64,000 nt of DNA, from the NCBI GenBank assembly GCA_016703745.1, contig JADJBK010000006.1:620001-684000 (forward strand). The letters run 5' to 3'. Every line of letters begins with the position of its first letter. Position 1 is the first letter of the stretch. Shown here in pieces: positions 45,002 to 55,100 of the stretch. The translations under genes and the position numbers were made by a program. Below the pieces are notes generated by a model. It did not search any database. It had not been told where the DNA came from and worked only from the letters and a program-made list of their open reading frames with translations. Source of the DNA: Nitrosomonas sp. (lineage in GTDB: Bacteria > Pseudomonadota > Gammaproteobacteria > Burkholderiales > Nitrosomonadaceae).

Positions 45002-46603
45002 ATGTTTAATCTACATCGTATGAAAGAGCAGTCCATTATCGCTTCGGCGCTTCTGTTAAGTCTCACGGCATTGAACAGCCATGCGGCAACCGCAACTTTT
45101 GATCCGGCATCGGGTATTGCAGATTTTCCTGTTGTTGAAGTCTTGAGTGGCGGATCATCCGCATTTTATAGTGCTCAATTACAACTCATCGGAAATGAGT
45201 TGCAATTGATCGCTGCGAATTCGATTGCTGCTACAACAGGGCAACGCAATGTGTTTGATTCGGATACAAGCGCAGTGCACGTTGCAGCTGTCACTGTGGG
45301 TGCGGATGAGTTTTACGCCAAATTAAAATTGGTACCGGGGTCCGATCCGCTGCGTTTTACAGTCGATCAACTGGTGAATAATGCATTCCAAGGTTGCCCG
45401 AGTTTTGCGCAACCAGGACCGACTGCGAATTCCTGTATTTTGAGTGGCACGATTACCTCGAATGCTACTTTGACAAATAATACAGAGTGGATATTACAGG
45501 GACCTGTCTATGTTGGTGGCGATAAAACGCAAAGTGCCACTTTGACCATAAATCCCGGCACCAAAATCATTGGTCTGGACAAGGCATATCTGTGGATCAG
45601 ACGCGATTCAAAAATTATGGCAGAGGGAACACCGGATAACCCAATTATCATGACGGGTGCGATAGGCCAGGATGCAGGAGAATGGGCTGGCTTGGTTCTC
45701 GCCGGCAATGCACCAGTCAATGGGTGTAATGCAGGTGTGCCTGTTTGCGAAATTCCATTTGAGGCGGTTACCACTGAGATTTATGGCGGTAACAACCCTA
45801 CGGATAACAGTGGGGTGCTCAAATATGTACAAATTCTTTTTGCGGGTGATGCCGTTCGTCAGGATGAGGAACTCAATGGCTTGACGTTGAATGGTGTTGG
45901 TTCAGGAACGGTTATTGATTATGTTCAAGTTCATGCGGGTTTGGATGATGGTGTCGAAGTCTTCGGCGGCACAGTGCAAATGAAGCATCTGGTATTAACG
46001 AGTATTCGAGATGATTCCCTGGATTGGACAAATGGTTGGCAAGGGCGTGCGCAGTTTGTTTTGATCAAACAGGCGGCAGATTCTGGCGATCGTGGTATTG
46101 AAGCCGACAACAACGAAGTAGATAACAGCAGCGCCCCACGTGCTCAACCGATACTGTCCAATATGACTATTATTGGTCGTACGGGTAGTGCAGTGGAAGG
46201 TGTATTGTTACGTCGTGGAACCGGTGCCAATATCTGGAATTCGGTTATTACAGGCGGTTTTGTCTCTTGTTTAAAGATTGATGGACCAGCAACCTTTACC
46301 AACGCGGGTTCTCCCGGTAGTTTAAGCGGTAGTTTGACAATAGGGCACTCTTTTGTAAATTGTACCGGCAACTTTGGTGATGGTGAAGGCGCTACGTTTA
46401 CAACGTCTGATTGGTTCTTGTCGCAATCTGAAAATCAGGAAGGCGATCCTCTGCTGAGTGGTTACTTACCGGCGAGTGGATCACCGCTGACGCTCGGCGG
46501 TACAGCGGTTCCTGATGCCTTCTTTACGCCAGTTAACTATATCGGCGCATTCAGGGATGCAGATGATGACTGGACAAAAGAGTGGACATTCCCGTTCAAT
46601 TAA
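45002..46603 (+). CDS. Secreted beta-helix-like protein next to the TonB2 receptor
   Basis: A 533-residue exported protein of unknown function. The signal peptide (about 1-29) ends ALNSHAATA. A beta-rich N-terminal domain (about 30-130) is followed by a part with regular G/N/D-rich turns: TLTINPGTKIIGLDKAYLWIRRDSKIMAEGTPDNPI-like rungs, GVLKYVQILFAGD, GSGTVIDYVQVHAGLDDGVEVFGG and LSNMTIIGRTG, which suggest a right-handed parallel beta-helix. Six cysteines form possible disulfides. GGAGG precedes the ATG. It is probably a cell-surface or extracellular partner of the receptor. No catalytic motif was recognised. Confidence 0.85.
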   Translation: MFNLHRMKEQSIIASALLLSLTALNSHAATATFDPASGIADFPVVEVLSGGSSAFYSAQLQLIGNELQLIAANSIAATTGQRNVFDSDTSAVHVAAVTVGADEFYAKLKLVPGSDPLRFTVDQLVNNAFQGCPSFAQPGPTANSCILSGTITSNATLTNNTEWILQGPVYVGGDKTQSATLTINPGTKIIGLDKAYLWIRRDSKIMAEGTPDNPIIMTGAIGQDAGEWAGLVLAGNAPVNGCNAGVPVCEIPFEAVTTEIYGGNNPTDNSGVLKYVQILFAGDAVRQDEELNGLTLNGVGSGTVIDYVQVHAGLDDGVEVFGGTVQMKHLVLTSIRDDSLDWTNGWQGRAQFVLIKQAADSGDRGIEADNNEVDNSSAPRAQPILSNMTIIGRTGSAVEGVLLRRGTGANIWNSVITGGFVSCLKIDGPATFTNAGSPGSLSGSLTIGHSFVNCTGNFGDGEGATFTTSDWFLSQSENQEGDPLLSGYLPASGSPLTLGGTAVPDAFFTPVNYIGAFRDADDDWTKEWTFPFN

Positions 46604-46650
46604 TGCCTACTCAAAAATTCCATTTTTACTATTAATCTGTCTAATTTTCA

Positions 46651-46690
46651 GGCACTCTGACCACCGGCTAAAACCGGTGGTCAGAGTGCC
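46651..46690. terminator. 17-bp perfect inverted repeat after the beta-helix gene
   Basis: GGCACTCTGACCACCGG and its exact complement flank the loop CTAAAA. TTCT follows on the plus strand and TGAAAATT on the minus strand, so there is no strong T-run, but the stem is very stable. It may terminate the upstream gene or mark the edge of the restriction locus. The following ~150 bp contain a C-rich run and no gene. Confidence 0.6.
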
Positions 46691-46845
46691 TTCTGCCATC
46701 TACCCTGCTGTCGCGCAAAAATACCCTCGCGCCCCCCCAACCCCCTCCCCAGCACTTCTTCCTCATGCGAAGCAATTCTTCAAAGAGATAACTCGATTTT
46801 GGATAGTTTGCCTTTTTTGGGCGGACACTATTTTGATAATTCCGA

Positions 46846-46865
46846 ACATTGCAGTACATTGCAGT
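46846..46865. repeat. Tandem 10-bp direct repeat upstream of hsdM
   Basis: ACATTGCAGT occurs twice in direct tandem (46846-46855 and 46856-46865), ending 31 bp before the hsdM ATG. The position near a promoter would suit an operator, but no regulator gene is adjacent. TTTTGATAAT just upstream could include a -10. Confidence 0.45.
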
Positions 46866-46896
46866 AATTTTTTGTACCTCAAAACAACAAGAATCT

Positions 46897-49335
46897 ATGG
46901 CCATCAAAAAATCTGAGCTTTATTCCTCCCTGTGGTCAAGCTGCGATGAACTGCGCGGCGGCATGGATGCCAGCCAGTACAAGGATTACGTGCTGGTGAT
47001 GCTGTTCATCAAATACGTCAGCGACAAATACGCCGGGCAGCCGTTCGCCCCGATCACCATTCCGCCGGGTGCGGGTTTCAAGGACATGGTGGCGCTCAAA
47101 GGCAAGCCGACCATCGGCGATGATATCAACAAGAAAATCATCGCGCCGCTTGCCAATGCCAACAAATTAGCCAGCATGCCGGACTTCAACGATCCGGAAA
47201 AACTCGGCAGTGGCAAGGATATGGTGGACAGGCTGACCCACCTCATCGCCATTTTTGAAAACAAGGCGCTGGATTTCAGCAAAAACCGCGCGGAAGGCGA
47301 CGACATTCTCGGCGATGCCTACGAATACCTGATGCGCCATTTCGCCACCGAGAGCGGCAAAAGCAAGGGGCAGTTCTACACTCCGGCGGAAGTGAGCCGC
47401 ATCATGGCGCGCATCATCGACATCGACCAGGCCGAAACCACGGCTTCGACCACCGTTTACGATCCGACCTGCGGTTCCGGTTCATTGCTGTTGAAAGTAA
47501 GTGATGTTGCCAAAACGCCGGTGACGCTGTACGGTCAGGAAAAAGACGCCGCCACCAGCGGCCTGGCGCGCATGAACATGATCCTGCACGACAACCCCGG
47601 CGCGGAAATCAAGCAGGGCAACACGCTCGCTAACCCGTTGTTTCTCAGCGAACAGGGCGGGCTAAAGACGTTCGATTACGTGGTCGCCAATCCGCCGTTC
47701 AGCGACAAACGCTGGGGCAACGGCGTCGATACGGAAAACGATCCGCATCAGCGTTTCGATGGTTTTGGCGTGCCGCCGGATAAAAACGGCGATTACGCCT
47801 ACCTGCTGCATATCATCCGTTCGCTGAAAAGCCGTGGCAAGGGCGCGTGCATTCTGCCGCACGGCGTGCTGTTTCGCGGCAATGTCGAAGCCGTCATCCG
47901 TGAGAATATTATCCGCAAGGGATTGATCAAGGGCATCATCGGCTTGCCCGCCAACCTGTTTTACGGCACCGGCATCCCGGCGTGCATCATCGTCATCGAC
48001 AAGGAAAACGCGCAAAACCGCAAGGGCATTTTCATGATCGACGCCGGCAAGGGATTCATGAAAGACGGCAACAAAAACCGCCTGCGGGAAATGGACATCC
48101 ACAAGATTGTCGATGTGTTCAATAAACAAATCGAAATCCCAGGCTACAGCAAAATCGTACCCTTCAGCGAGATCGAAAAGAACGAATTCAACCTCAACAT
48201 CCCGCGCTATATCGACAGTTCCGAAGCCGAAGACCTGCAGGACATCGAAGCGCATCTGCTGGGCGACATACCCAAGGCCGATATCGACGCGCTGCACGAC
48301 TACTGGGCGGTGTGCCCTACCCTAAAATCGGTATTATTCGCCGAGGCGAAGCGCAGCGCAAACTATCTGAGCTTGAAAGTCAGCAAGGACGACATCAAGC
48401 CAACCATTTTCGCGCACCCCGAATTTGTCAGTTACATGACCGAAATGAACCAGGTGTTCAGTCAATGGGAAAACAACACCACCGCCGCGTTAAAAGCACT
48501 GCAACCCGGTTTTCATCCGAAGGACACCATTCACGCCATCAGCGAAGCGTTGCTCGCCACCTACGAAAGCCGCGCCTTGATCGACCGGTACGATGTCTAC
48601 CAGCATCTGATGAACTTCTGGTTCGACGTGATGCAGGACGATTGCTACCTGATCGCCGCCCCGGTTGAAACGGGCGGGGGCTGGCAAGCCATCACATACC
48701 GTATCGTCGAAGAAAAGAAAAACAGGGACGGCCAAGTCACTAAAACCGTCGATAAAGGCTGGACGTGCGATCTGGTTCCGAAAACGCTTGTGATTCACCG
48801 CTACTTTGCCGGACAGCAGCAGGCTATCGATACGCTCAACACCGAACTGGAAACGCTGCAAAGTCAGTTGGTGGGAATGGAAGAAGAGCACAGTGGCGAG
48901 GAAGGTGCATTTGCGATTCTCGATAAGATCAACAAAGCCAACATCAACGCACGCCTGAAAGAAATCAAGAACGATCCGCAATCGGTTGAAGAAGCAAAGC
49001 TCCTCAAGCAATACCTGGCGCTATTGGAACAGGAAGCGGCGACCAAAAAAGCCATTCAGTCCGCTGAAACGGAACTGGATGCCGAACTGCTCGCGTTCTA
49101 CCCCACACTGACCGCAGACCAGATCAGGCAACTGGTTGTCGACGACAAATGGATCGCCGCAATCGACCGGGACATTCATTCCGAAATGGATCGCATCAGC
49201 CAGCGCCTGACGCAACGCATCAAGGAACTCGCCGAACGCTATGAAACGCCGTTGCCACAGCAAAACCAGCAAGTAGCGGAACTGGAACAGGCCGTCAATG
49301 CGCACTTGCACAAGATGGGGTTCGTGTGGAATTGA
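46897..49335 (+). CDS. hsdM: Type I restriction-modification DNA methyltransferase subunit, long form
   Basis: An 812-residue N6-adenine methyltransferase. The N-terminal domain starts SELYSSLWSSCDELRGGMDA. The SAM-binding motif I region is DPTCGSGSLLL (about 189) and the catalytic motif is NPPF (265-268). Classic HsdM proteins have about 500 residues. Here about 300 extra residues follow, with a WxxI-type globular part and two coiled-coil stretches. ATG at 46897 fits the family start (MAIKKSELY), although the frame opens at 46849. It overlaps hsdS by 10 bp. Codon choice and GC are richer than in hsdS. Confidence 0.95.
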   Translation: MAIKKSELYSSLWSSCDELRGGMDASQYKDYVLVMLFIKYVSDKYAGQPFAPITIPPGAGFKDMVALKGKPTIGDDINKKIIAPLANANKLASMPDFNDPEKLGSGKDMVDRLTHLIAIFENKALDFSKNRAEGDDILGDAYEYLMRHFATESGKSKGQFYTPAEVSRIMARIIDIDQAETTASTTVYDPTCGSGSLLLKVSDVAKTPVTLYGQEKDAATSGLARMNMILHDNPGAEIKQGNTLANPLFLSEQGGLKTFDYVVANPPFSDKRWGNGVDTENDPHQRFDGFGVPPDKNGDYAYLLHIIRSLKSRGKGACILPHGVLFRGNVEAVIRENIIRKGLIKGIIGLPANLFYGTGIPACIIVIDKENAQNRKGIFMIDAGKGFMKDGNKNRLREMDIHKIVDVFNKQIEIPGYSKIVPFSEIEKNEFNLNIPRYIDSSEAEDLQDIEAHLLGDIPKADIDALHDYWAVCPTLKSVLFAEAKRSANYLSLKVSKDDIKPTIFAHPEFVSYMTEMNQVFSQWENNTTAALKALQPGFHPKDTIHAISEALLATYESRALIDRYDVYQHLMNFWFDVMQDDCYLIAAPVETGGGWQAITYRIVEEKKNRDGQVTKTVDKGWTCDLVPKTLVIHRYFAGQQQAIDTLNTELETLQSQLVGMEEEHSGEEGAFAILDKINKANINARLKEIKNDPQSVEEAKLLKQYLALLEQEAATKKAIQSAETELDAELLAFYPTLTADQIRQLVVDDKWIAAIDRDIHSEMDRISQRLTQRIKELAERYETPLPQQNQQVAELEQAVNAHLHKMGFVWN

Positions 49336-50549
49336 AACCGGGTTACAAGCAGACTGAGGTGGGGGTGATTCCTGAGGATTGGGACATTATCAAGCTTGGT
49401 GACTTCACTCTGAAAGTAGGAAGTGGTATTACTCCAAAGGGTGGTGTAACTGTGTATAAACAATTTGGTCGCCCTTTCATGAGAAGTCAGAATGTTGGAT
49501 GGGGCGTTCTTAAGTTAGATGATATCGTGTTTATTGATGATCAAATTCACAACACATTTTCTGATACCGAGTTAAAGAAGAATGATGTTTTATTGAACAT
49601 TACCGGTGCATCAATTGGTCGATGTGCGCTTGCAACGAATGAAGTAGTAGGTGGGAATGTTAATCAACATGTATGCATAATTCGTACAAATGATCATTTA
49701 TTAAGCCCTACATATTTATCGCGTGTCTTACTATCTGATATTGGCCAGCGGCAAATTGATAGTTTTCAAGCGGGTGGAAACCGAGAGGGTTTAAATTTTG
49801 GTCAGATCAAATCATTTAATATTTCACTTCCACCAACCAAAGCCGAACAAACCGCCATCGCCAACGCCCTCAGCGATGCCGATGCTCTGATTCAATCCCT
49901 TACCCGCCTCATCGCCAAAAAACGCCAGATCAAACAAGGCGCCATGCAAACCCTGCTCAATCCCTATGAAAATGGGCGGCTGAAAGAGGGATGGATGTTG
50001 AAAAAGTTGGGGGATATATGCGAAAACATAACTACTGGTAAATTAGATGCTAACGCTATGATTGAAAATGGTGAGTATTCTTTTTTTACATGCGCAAAAC
50101 AAGTTTATCGAATTAATCACTTTGCCTTTGATTATGAAGCATTATTGGTTTCTGGTAATGGCGCTAATGTTGGATATATTCATTATTTTAAGGGTAAGTT
50201 TAATGCTTATCAACGAACATATGTACTTAGCAGATTTAAGTGTGATGTGCATTACTTGAAAGTGTTTATGGAACGTAATCTCCAAAATAGAATTAAGGTA
50301 GAAGTCAATGCGGGTAATACACCATATATCGTCATGGGGACTTTAACCGGTATGGATGTCTTGTTGCCAGAAAATAAAACAGAACAAACCCGTATCGCCA
50401 CCATCCTCTCCGGCATGGACACCGAAATCGCCATGCTCGAAATCAAACTCGCCAAATACCGGCAGATCAAGCAAGGCATGATGCAAAACCTGCTCACCGG
50501 CAGCATCCGGCTGGTGAAGCCGGAAAGCAACACCGGGGCCGCCGTATGA
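49326..50549 (+). CDS. hsdS: Type I restriction-modification specificity subunit
   Basis: A 407-residue HsdS with two target-recognition domains, each followed by a conserved helical spacer: TEVGVIPEDWDIIKLGDF ... AEQTAIANALSDADALIQ with KKRQIKQGAMQTLL, and again KKLGDICENITTGKLDANAM ... TEQTRIATILSGMDTEIAML with KYRQIKQGMMQNLL. The two spacers are near-repeats, as expected for a bipartite recognition site. The start is GTG at 49326 within the end of hsdM. The recognition domains are AT-rich relative to hsdM, a normal sign of domain exchange. It ends in an ATGA overlap with the next gene. Confidence 0.94.
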   Translation: MELKPGYKQTEVGVIPEDWDIIKLGDFTLKVGSGITPKGGVTVYKQFGRPFMRSQNVGWGVLKLDDIVFIDDQIHNTFSDTELKKNDVLLNITGASIGRCALATNEVVGGNVNQHVCIIRTNDHLLSPTYLSRVLLSDIGQRQIDSFQAGGNREGLNFGQIKSFNISLPPTKAEQTAIANALSDADALIQSLTRLIAKKRQIKQGAMQTLLNPYENGRLKEGWMLKKLGDICENITTGKLDANAMIENGEYSFFTCAKQVYRINHFAFDYEALLVSGNGANVGYIHYFKGKFNAYQRTYVLSRFKCDVHYLKVFMERNLQNRIKVEVNAGNTPYIVMGTLTGMDVLLPENKTEQTRIATILSGMDTEIAMLEIKLAKYRQIKQGMMQNLLTGSIRLVKPESNTGAAV

Positions 50550-52012
50550 CAACCGATCGTTCACTGGAATATCTGAAAGCATTATTGCGCGAATTGTGTG
50601 CTTTGCCGACCGAAACCGAATGGGTTGAGTTCAAGGAGAATAACGAAGATCCGCAACAAATCGGTGAATATATTTCGGCTATCAGTAATTCAGCGGCACT
50701 GTGCGGCAAAACGAATGGCTATGTGGTTTGGGGTGTCAATAACGAAACGCATAAAATCGTTGGCACCACATTTTCACCGCATAAAACTCGCAAGGGTAAT
50801 GAAGAGCTGGAAAGCTGGCTGTTGCGACTGTTGACTCCACGCATTCATTTTTATTTCTATAACATCGAAATTGATGATAAACCGGTTGTGATATTGGAGA
50901 TTACCCGTGCAGCACGCAATCCTGTACAGTTCCAAGGTATTGAATATATTCGTGTAGGTTCAACAAAAAAGAAATTAAAGGCATATCCGGAAAAAGAGCG
51001 AGCGCTTTGGCGTGTATTTGACGAAATTCCTTTTGAGAGGATGATTGCGCTTGATCGTGTTGCTGACGATGACGTATTGAAACTACTGGATTATCCGGCT
51101 TACTTTGAGTTACTGAATCTTTCGTTACCTGATAATCGTCAAGGTATTCTTGAGCGATTGGAGGCAGATGAAATGATCATGCCCTGTGAAGCAGGCGGGT
51201 GGAATATTACCAATCTGGGTGCCATTTTGTTTGCAAAAAGACTGGATGACTTCACTCAATTAAAACGCAAGGCTATGCGGGTTATTGTGTATAAGGATAA
51301 TAGTCGTGTTGAAACAGTTCGTGAGCAAACGGGTACCAAAGGCTATGCCGGTGGATTTGAAGGTTTGATTGGCTACATTAATAACTTGCTGCCTCGAAAT
51401 GAAGTGGTCGGCGAGGCCTTGCGTAAAAATGTACCTATGTATCCTGAACTGGCAGTGCGTGAGTTGGTAGCCAATGCACTTATTCATCAGGATTTCTTTC
51501 TCAAGGGTACCGGGCCAATGGTGGAAATCTTTTCAGATAGAATGGAGATTACCAATCCGGGTATACCGCTAGTGGCTACGGATCGATTTCTTGATAGTCC
51601 GCCTAAATCCAGGAATGAAGCTGTTGCCTCCTTTATGCGACGGGTAGGTGTTTGCGAAGAACGTGGAAGTGGTGTTGATAAAGTCGTTTCTCAAACGGAG
51701 TACTATCAGTTACCCGCACCCGTATTCGAGGTGACTGCGGAACATACACGCGCAATATTGTTCGCTCATAAGCCCCTCAATAATATGGATAAGAACGACA
51801 AGATCAGAGCCTGCTATCTGCATGCCTGTTTGAAGTATGTGAACAGGGAATATATGACCAACTCCAGTCTGCGCGATCGATTTGGTATTGATCCAAAAAA
51901 CAGCGCAATAGCATCCAGAATCATCAAAGATACGCTGGCGGCAGAATTTGTAAAACCTGTGGAAGATGATATGTCCCGGAAGCACAGGAAATATGTGCCT
52001 ATGTGGGCATAA
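50546..52012 (+). CDS. AlbA_2/Schlafen-like domain and ATPase-type protein in the hsd operon
   Basis: A 488-residue protein. An N-terminal AlbA_2 (Schlafen-type, putative nucleic-acid-binding) domain begins TEWVEFKENNEDPQQIGEYISAISNS and includes GYVVWGVNNETHKIVGT. The middle holds a GHKL-like ATPase segment (PELAVRELVANALIHQDF and EERGSGVDKVV). The C-terminus looks like a winged helix (NSSLRDRFGIDPKNSAIASRIIKD). Such genes are often found inside type I loci between hsdS and hsdR; a defence or regulatory role is possible but not established. It overlaps hsdS by 4 bp, implying coexpression. Confidence 0.88.
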   Translation: MTTDRSLEYLKALLRELCALPTETEWVEFKENNEDPQQIGEYISAISNSAALCGKTNGYVVWGVNNETHKIVGTTFSPHKTRKGNEELESWLLRLLTPRIHFYFYNIEIDDKPVVILEITRAARNPVQFQGIEYIRVGSTKKKLKAYPEKERALWRVFDEIPFERMIALDRVADDDVLKLLDYPAYFELLNLSLPDNRQGILERLEADEMIMPCEAGGWNITNLGAILFAKRLDDFTQLKRKAMRVIVYKDNSRVETVREQTGTKGYAGGFEGLIGYINNLLPRNEVVGEALRKNVPMYPELAVRELVANALIHQDFFLKGTGPMVEIFSDRMEITNPGIPLVATDRFLDSPPKSRNEAVASFMRRVGVCEERGSGVDKVVSQTEYYQLPAPVFEVTAEHTRAILFAHKPLNNMDKNDKIRACYLHACLKYVNREYMTNSSLRDRFGIDPKNSAIASRIIKDTLAAEFVKPVEDDMSRKHRKYVPMWA

Positions 52013-52077
52013 AACAACCAATTTCTTATTTGATGGTTATTTGACAGAAGTGGATCAGGAAATGGCGGATTTGTAGA

Positions 52078-52105
52078 TTGTATGTTTAAGTTGTTAAATT
52101 ATAAT
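52078..52105 (+). promoter_or_regulatory. Candidate sigma-70 promoter of hsdR
   Basis: TTGTAT (52078-52083) and TATAAT (52100-52105) stand 16 bp apart in the 150-bp AT-rich spacer before hsdR. It would give hsdR its own transcription, separate from the methyltransferase and specificity genes. The -10 is perfect and the -35 matches 4 of 6. Confidence 0.5.
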
Positions 52106-52162
52106 AATAAATAATTAATCGGTATTGATAATCTTATTTGATGGCATAAGGGGAAAGGATCG

Positions 52163-55100
52163 GTGAATACTGTCAGCAAACCCGAGCGCGCTACCCAGAA
52201 CCGTGTCGTGAAATTGTTCCGCGAGCAGTTGGGCTATCGCTATCTCGGCAATCTGGAAGACAAGCCGGACAACAGCAACATCGAAGTGCCGCAACTGATG
52301 CGCTACCTGACCGCCAACGGTTACGATCACAGCCAGATCAGCAAGGCGCTGGATAAATTGCAAAGTGCGGCCAACAATCACGCCCAGAATCTGTATCACA
52401 ACAACAAGGCTGTTTATCAACTGTTGCGCTATGGCGTGCCGGTCAAAACGGAAGCCGGATTGCCTACCGATACGGTGCATTTGATCGATTGGCGGCATCC
52501 TGAGAAAAATGATTTTTACATTGCCGAAGAAGTGACGGTATTCGGTGAAAAAGAAAAACGCCCGGATGTCGTGCTGTACGTCAACGGTATCGCCATCGGC
52601 GTGCTGGAACTGAAAAACAGCCGCGTTTCCATCGGCGATGGCATCCGCCAGAACCTGGTGAACCAACAACCGGAATTCATCGGCGCATTTTTCAGCACCA
52701 TCCAGTTCGTGTTTGCCGGTAATGATTCCGAAGGGCTGCAATACGGCACCATTGGCACGCCGGAGAAGTTTTTCCTGAAGTGGAAAGAAGACGAGGCGGA
52801 TAACAGCGGCTACAAGCTGGATAAATACCTCGCCAAAATCTGCACCAAGCAACGCCTGATCGAATTACTGTACGACTTTGTGCTGTTCGATGGTGGCAAG
52901 AAGAAATTGCCGCGCGCGCACCAGTATTTCGGCGTCAAAGCCGCGCAGGCGCATGTGCGCCGCAAGGACGGCGGCATCATCTGGCACACCCAGGGCAGCG
53001 GCAAAAGCATCGTCATGGTGCTGCTGGCCAAATGGATACTGGAAAACAATCCGCATGCCCGCATCGCCATCGTCACCGACCGCGATGAACTGGACAAGCA
53101 GATCGAAAGCGTTTTCAGGGATGCCGGGGAAGCGATTTACCGCACGCACAGCGGGCGCGATCTGATGGCGCAACTGGGGCAGGCCAGGCCGCGTTTGTTG
53201 TGTTCCCTGGTGCACAAGTTCGGCAAACGCGATGTCGATGACTTTGACGCTTTTATCGAGCAACTGCAAAGCCAGCCGAGCTATGCGGTCGGCGAATTGT
53301 TTATTTTTGTCGATGAATGCCACCGCACGCAAAGCGGCAAGCTGCACAAAACCATGCAGGCATTGCTGCCCGGCGCGGTGTTCATCGGCTTTACCGGCAC
53401 GCCGCTGCTCAAAAAAGACAAAGGCACCAGCCTGGAAGTGTTCGGCAAATATATCCACACCTACAAATTCAACGAGGCGGTGGAAGACGGCGTGGTGCTT
53501 GATTTGGTGTACGAAGCGCGCGACATTGATCAACGCTTGAGTTCGCAGCAAAAAATCGACGACTGGTTTGCCGCCAAAACCAGGGGATTGAACGATTTCC
53601 AGAAAGCCGAGCTGAAAAAGAAATGGGGTACGATGCAACACGTGCTCAGTTCCAGATCGCGCATGGATAAGGTGGTGACCGATATTGTCGGGGATTTCAG
53701 CGTGAAGCCGCGCTTAAGCACGCAAATGGGCAACGCCATCCTGGTGGCATCGAGCATTTTCGAGGCCTGCCGCTATTACGAGCTGTTCCAGGCAACCGAA
53801 TTGAAAGGTAAATGCGCGGTGGTCACTTCGTACAATCCGCAATCCCGGGACATCACCAGCGAAGAAACCGGCGCGAACACCGAGACGGACAAGCAAGTTA
53901 TCTATCACACTTACGAAACCTTGCTGAACGATGTCAACGCCGAACCGGGCAAATCCCAAACCGAAACTTACGAGGATAAGGCAAAAAAACTGTTTGTCGA
54001 CGAACCGGCGAATATGAAGCTATTGATCGTGGTCGACAAACTGCTGACCGGTTTCGATGCGCCCAGTTGTTCTTATCTGTACATCGATAAATCGATGCAG
54101 GATCACGGCCTGTTCCAGGCCATCTGCCGCGTAAACCGGCTCGATAGCGAAGACAAGAAATTCGGCTTTATCGTCGATTACAAGGATTTGTTCAAAAAGC
54201 TGGTGAACGAGAAAGGTACCGGCGCGATTCAGGTGTATACCGAAGAACTGGATTACGACCAGTTTGAAGCGAAGGATTGCGATATTCTGATCCAGGACCG
54301 GCTGAGCAAAGGCCGCGAGTGGCTGGACAACGCGCTGGAAGAACTGGAGTTGCTGTGCGAGAAAGTGGAGCCGCCCCAAGACGATTTGCAACACATTCAT
54401 TATTTCTGCGGCAATACCGAAATCCCGGAAGACCTGAAAGCGCGCGAAGTGCAACGGACGGCGCTATATAAAGCCACCGCCAACCTGCTCCGCGCCTACG
54501 CCAACATCGGCGACGACATGGAAGCCGCTGGTTACACCGCCGATGCGACTGAGCATATCCAAGCCCGCGTGGATCACTTTCTTAAACTGCGTGACGTCAT
54601 CAAAAACGCTTCCAATGAGAAAATTGATCTGAAAGCGTATGAAGCGGACATGCGTTATTTGATCGACCGTTATATTCAGGCGGAAGAATCGGTGGTGATC
54701 TCTCCTTTCGCCGATATGCCGATCCTGGAAGTCATTGTGAAAAGCGGCATCGCCGAGGCCATCGGCGCGATGCCGGATGGTATTAGATCCAATCAGGAAG
54801 CGGTGGCGGAAACCATCGAAAACAATGTGCGCAGTCATATCATCAAAAACCACCTGCTCAATCCGGCGTATTTTGAAGAAATGTCGACACTGCTGGATGA
54901 GATCATCAAGCAACGCAAGCAAAACGCCCTCGATTATCAGGAATATCTGCAAAAGATCGCCGATCTGGCCAAACAGGTGATGGCAGGACAAGCGGACGAT
55001 GCGCCAAAGTCACTGGATACCAGGGCCAAGCGTGTGCTGTACGGCAATTTGGGTGAAGATGAAGCGCTGGCGCTGCAAATCAATGATGCGGTGAGGGACA

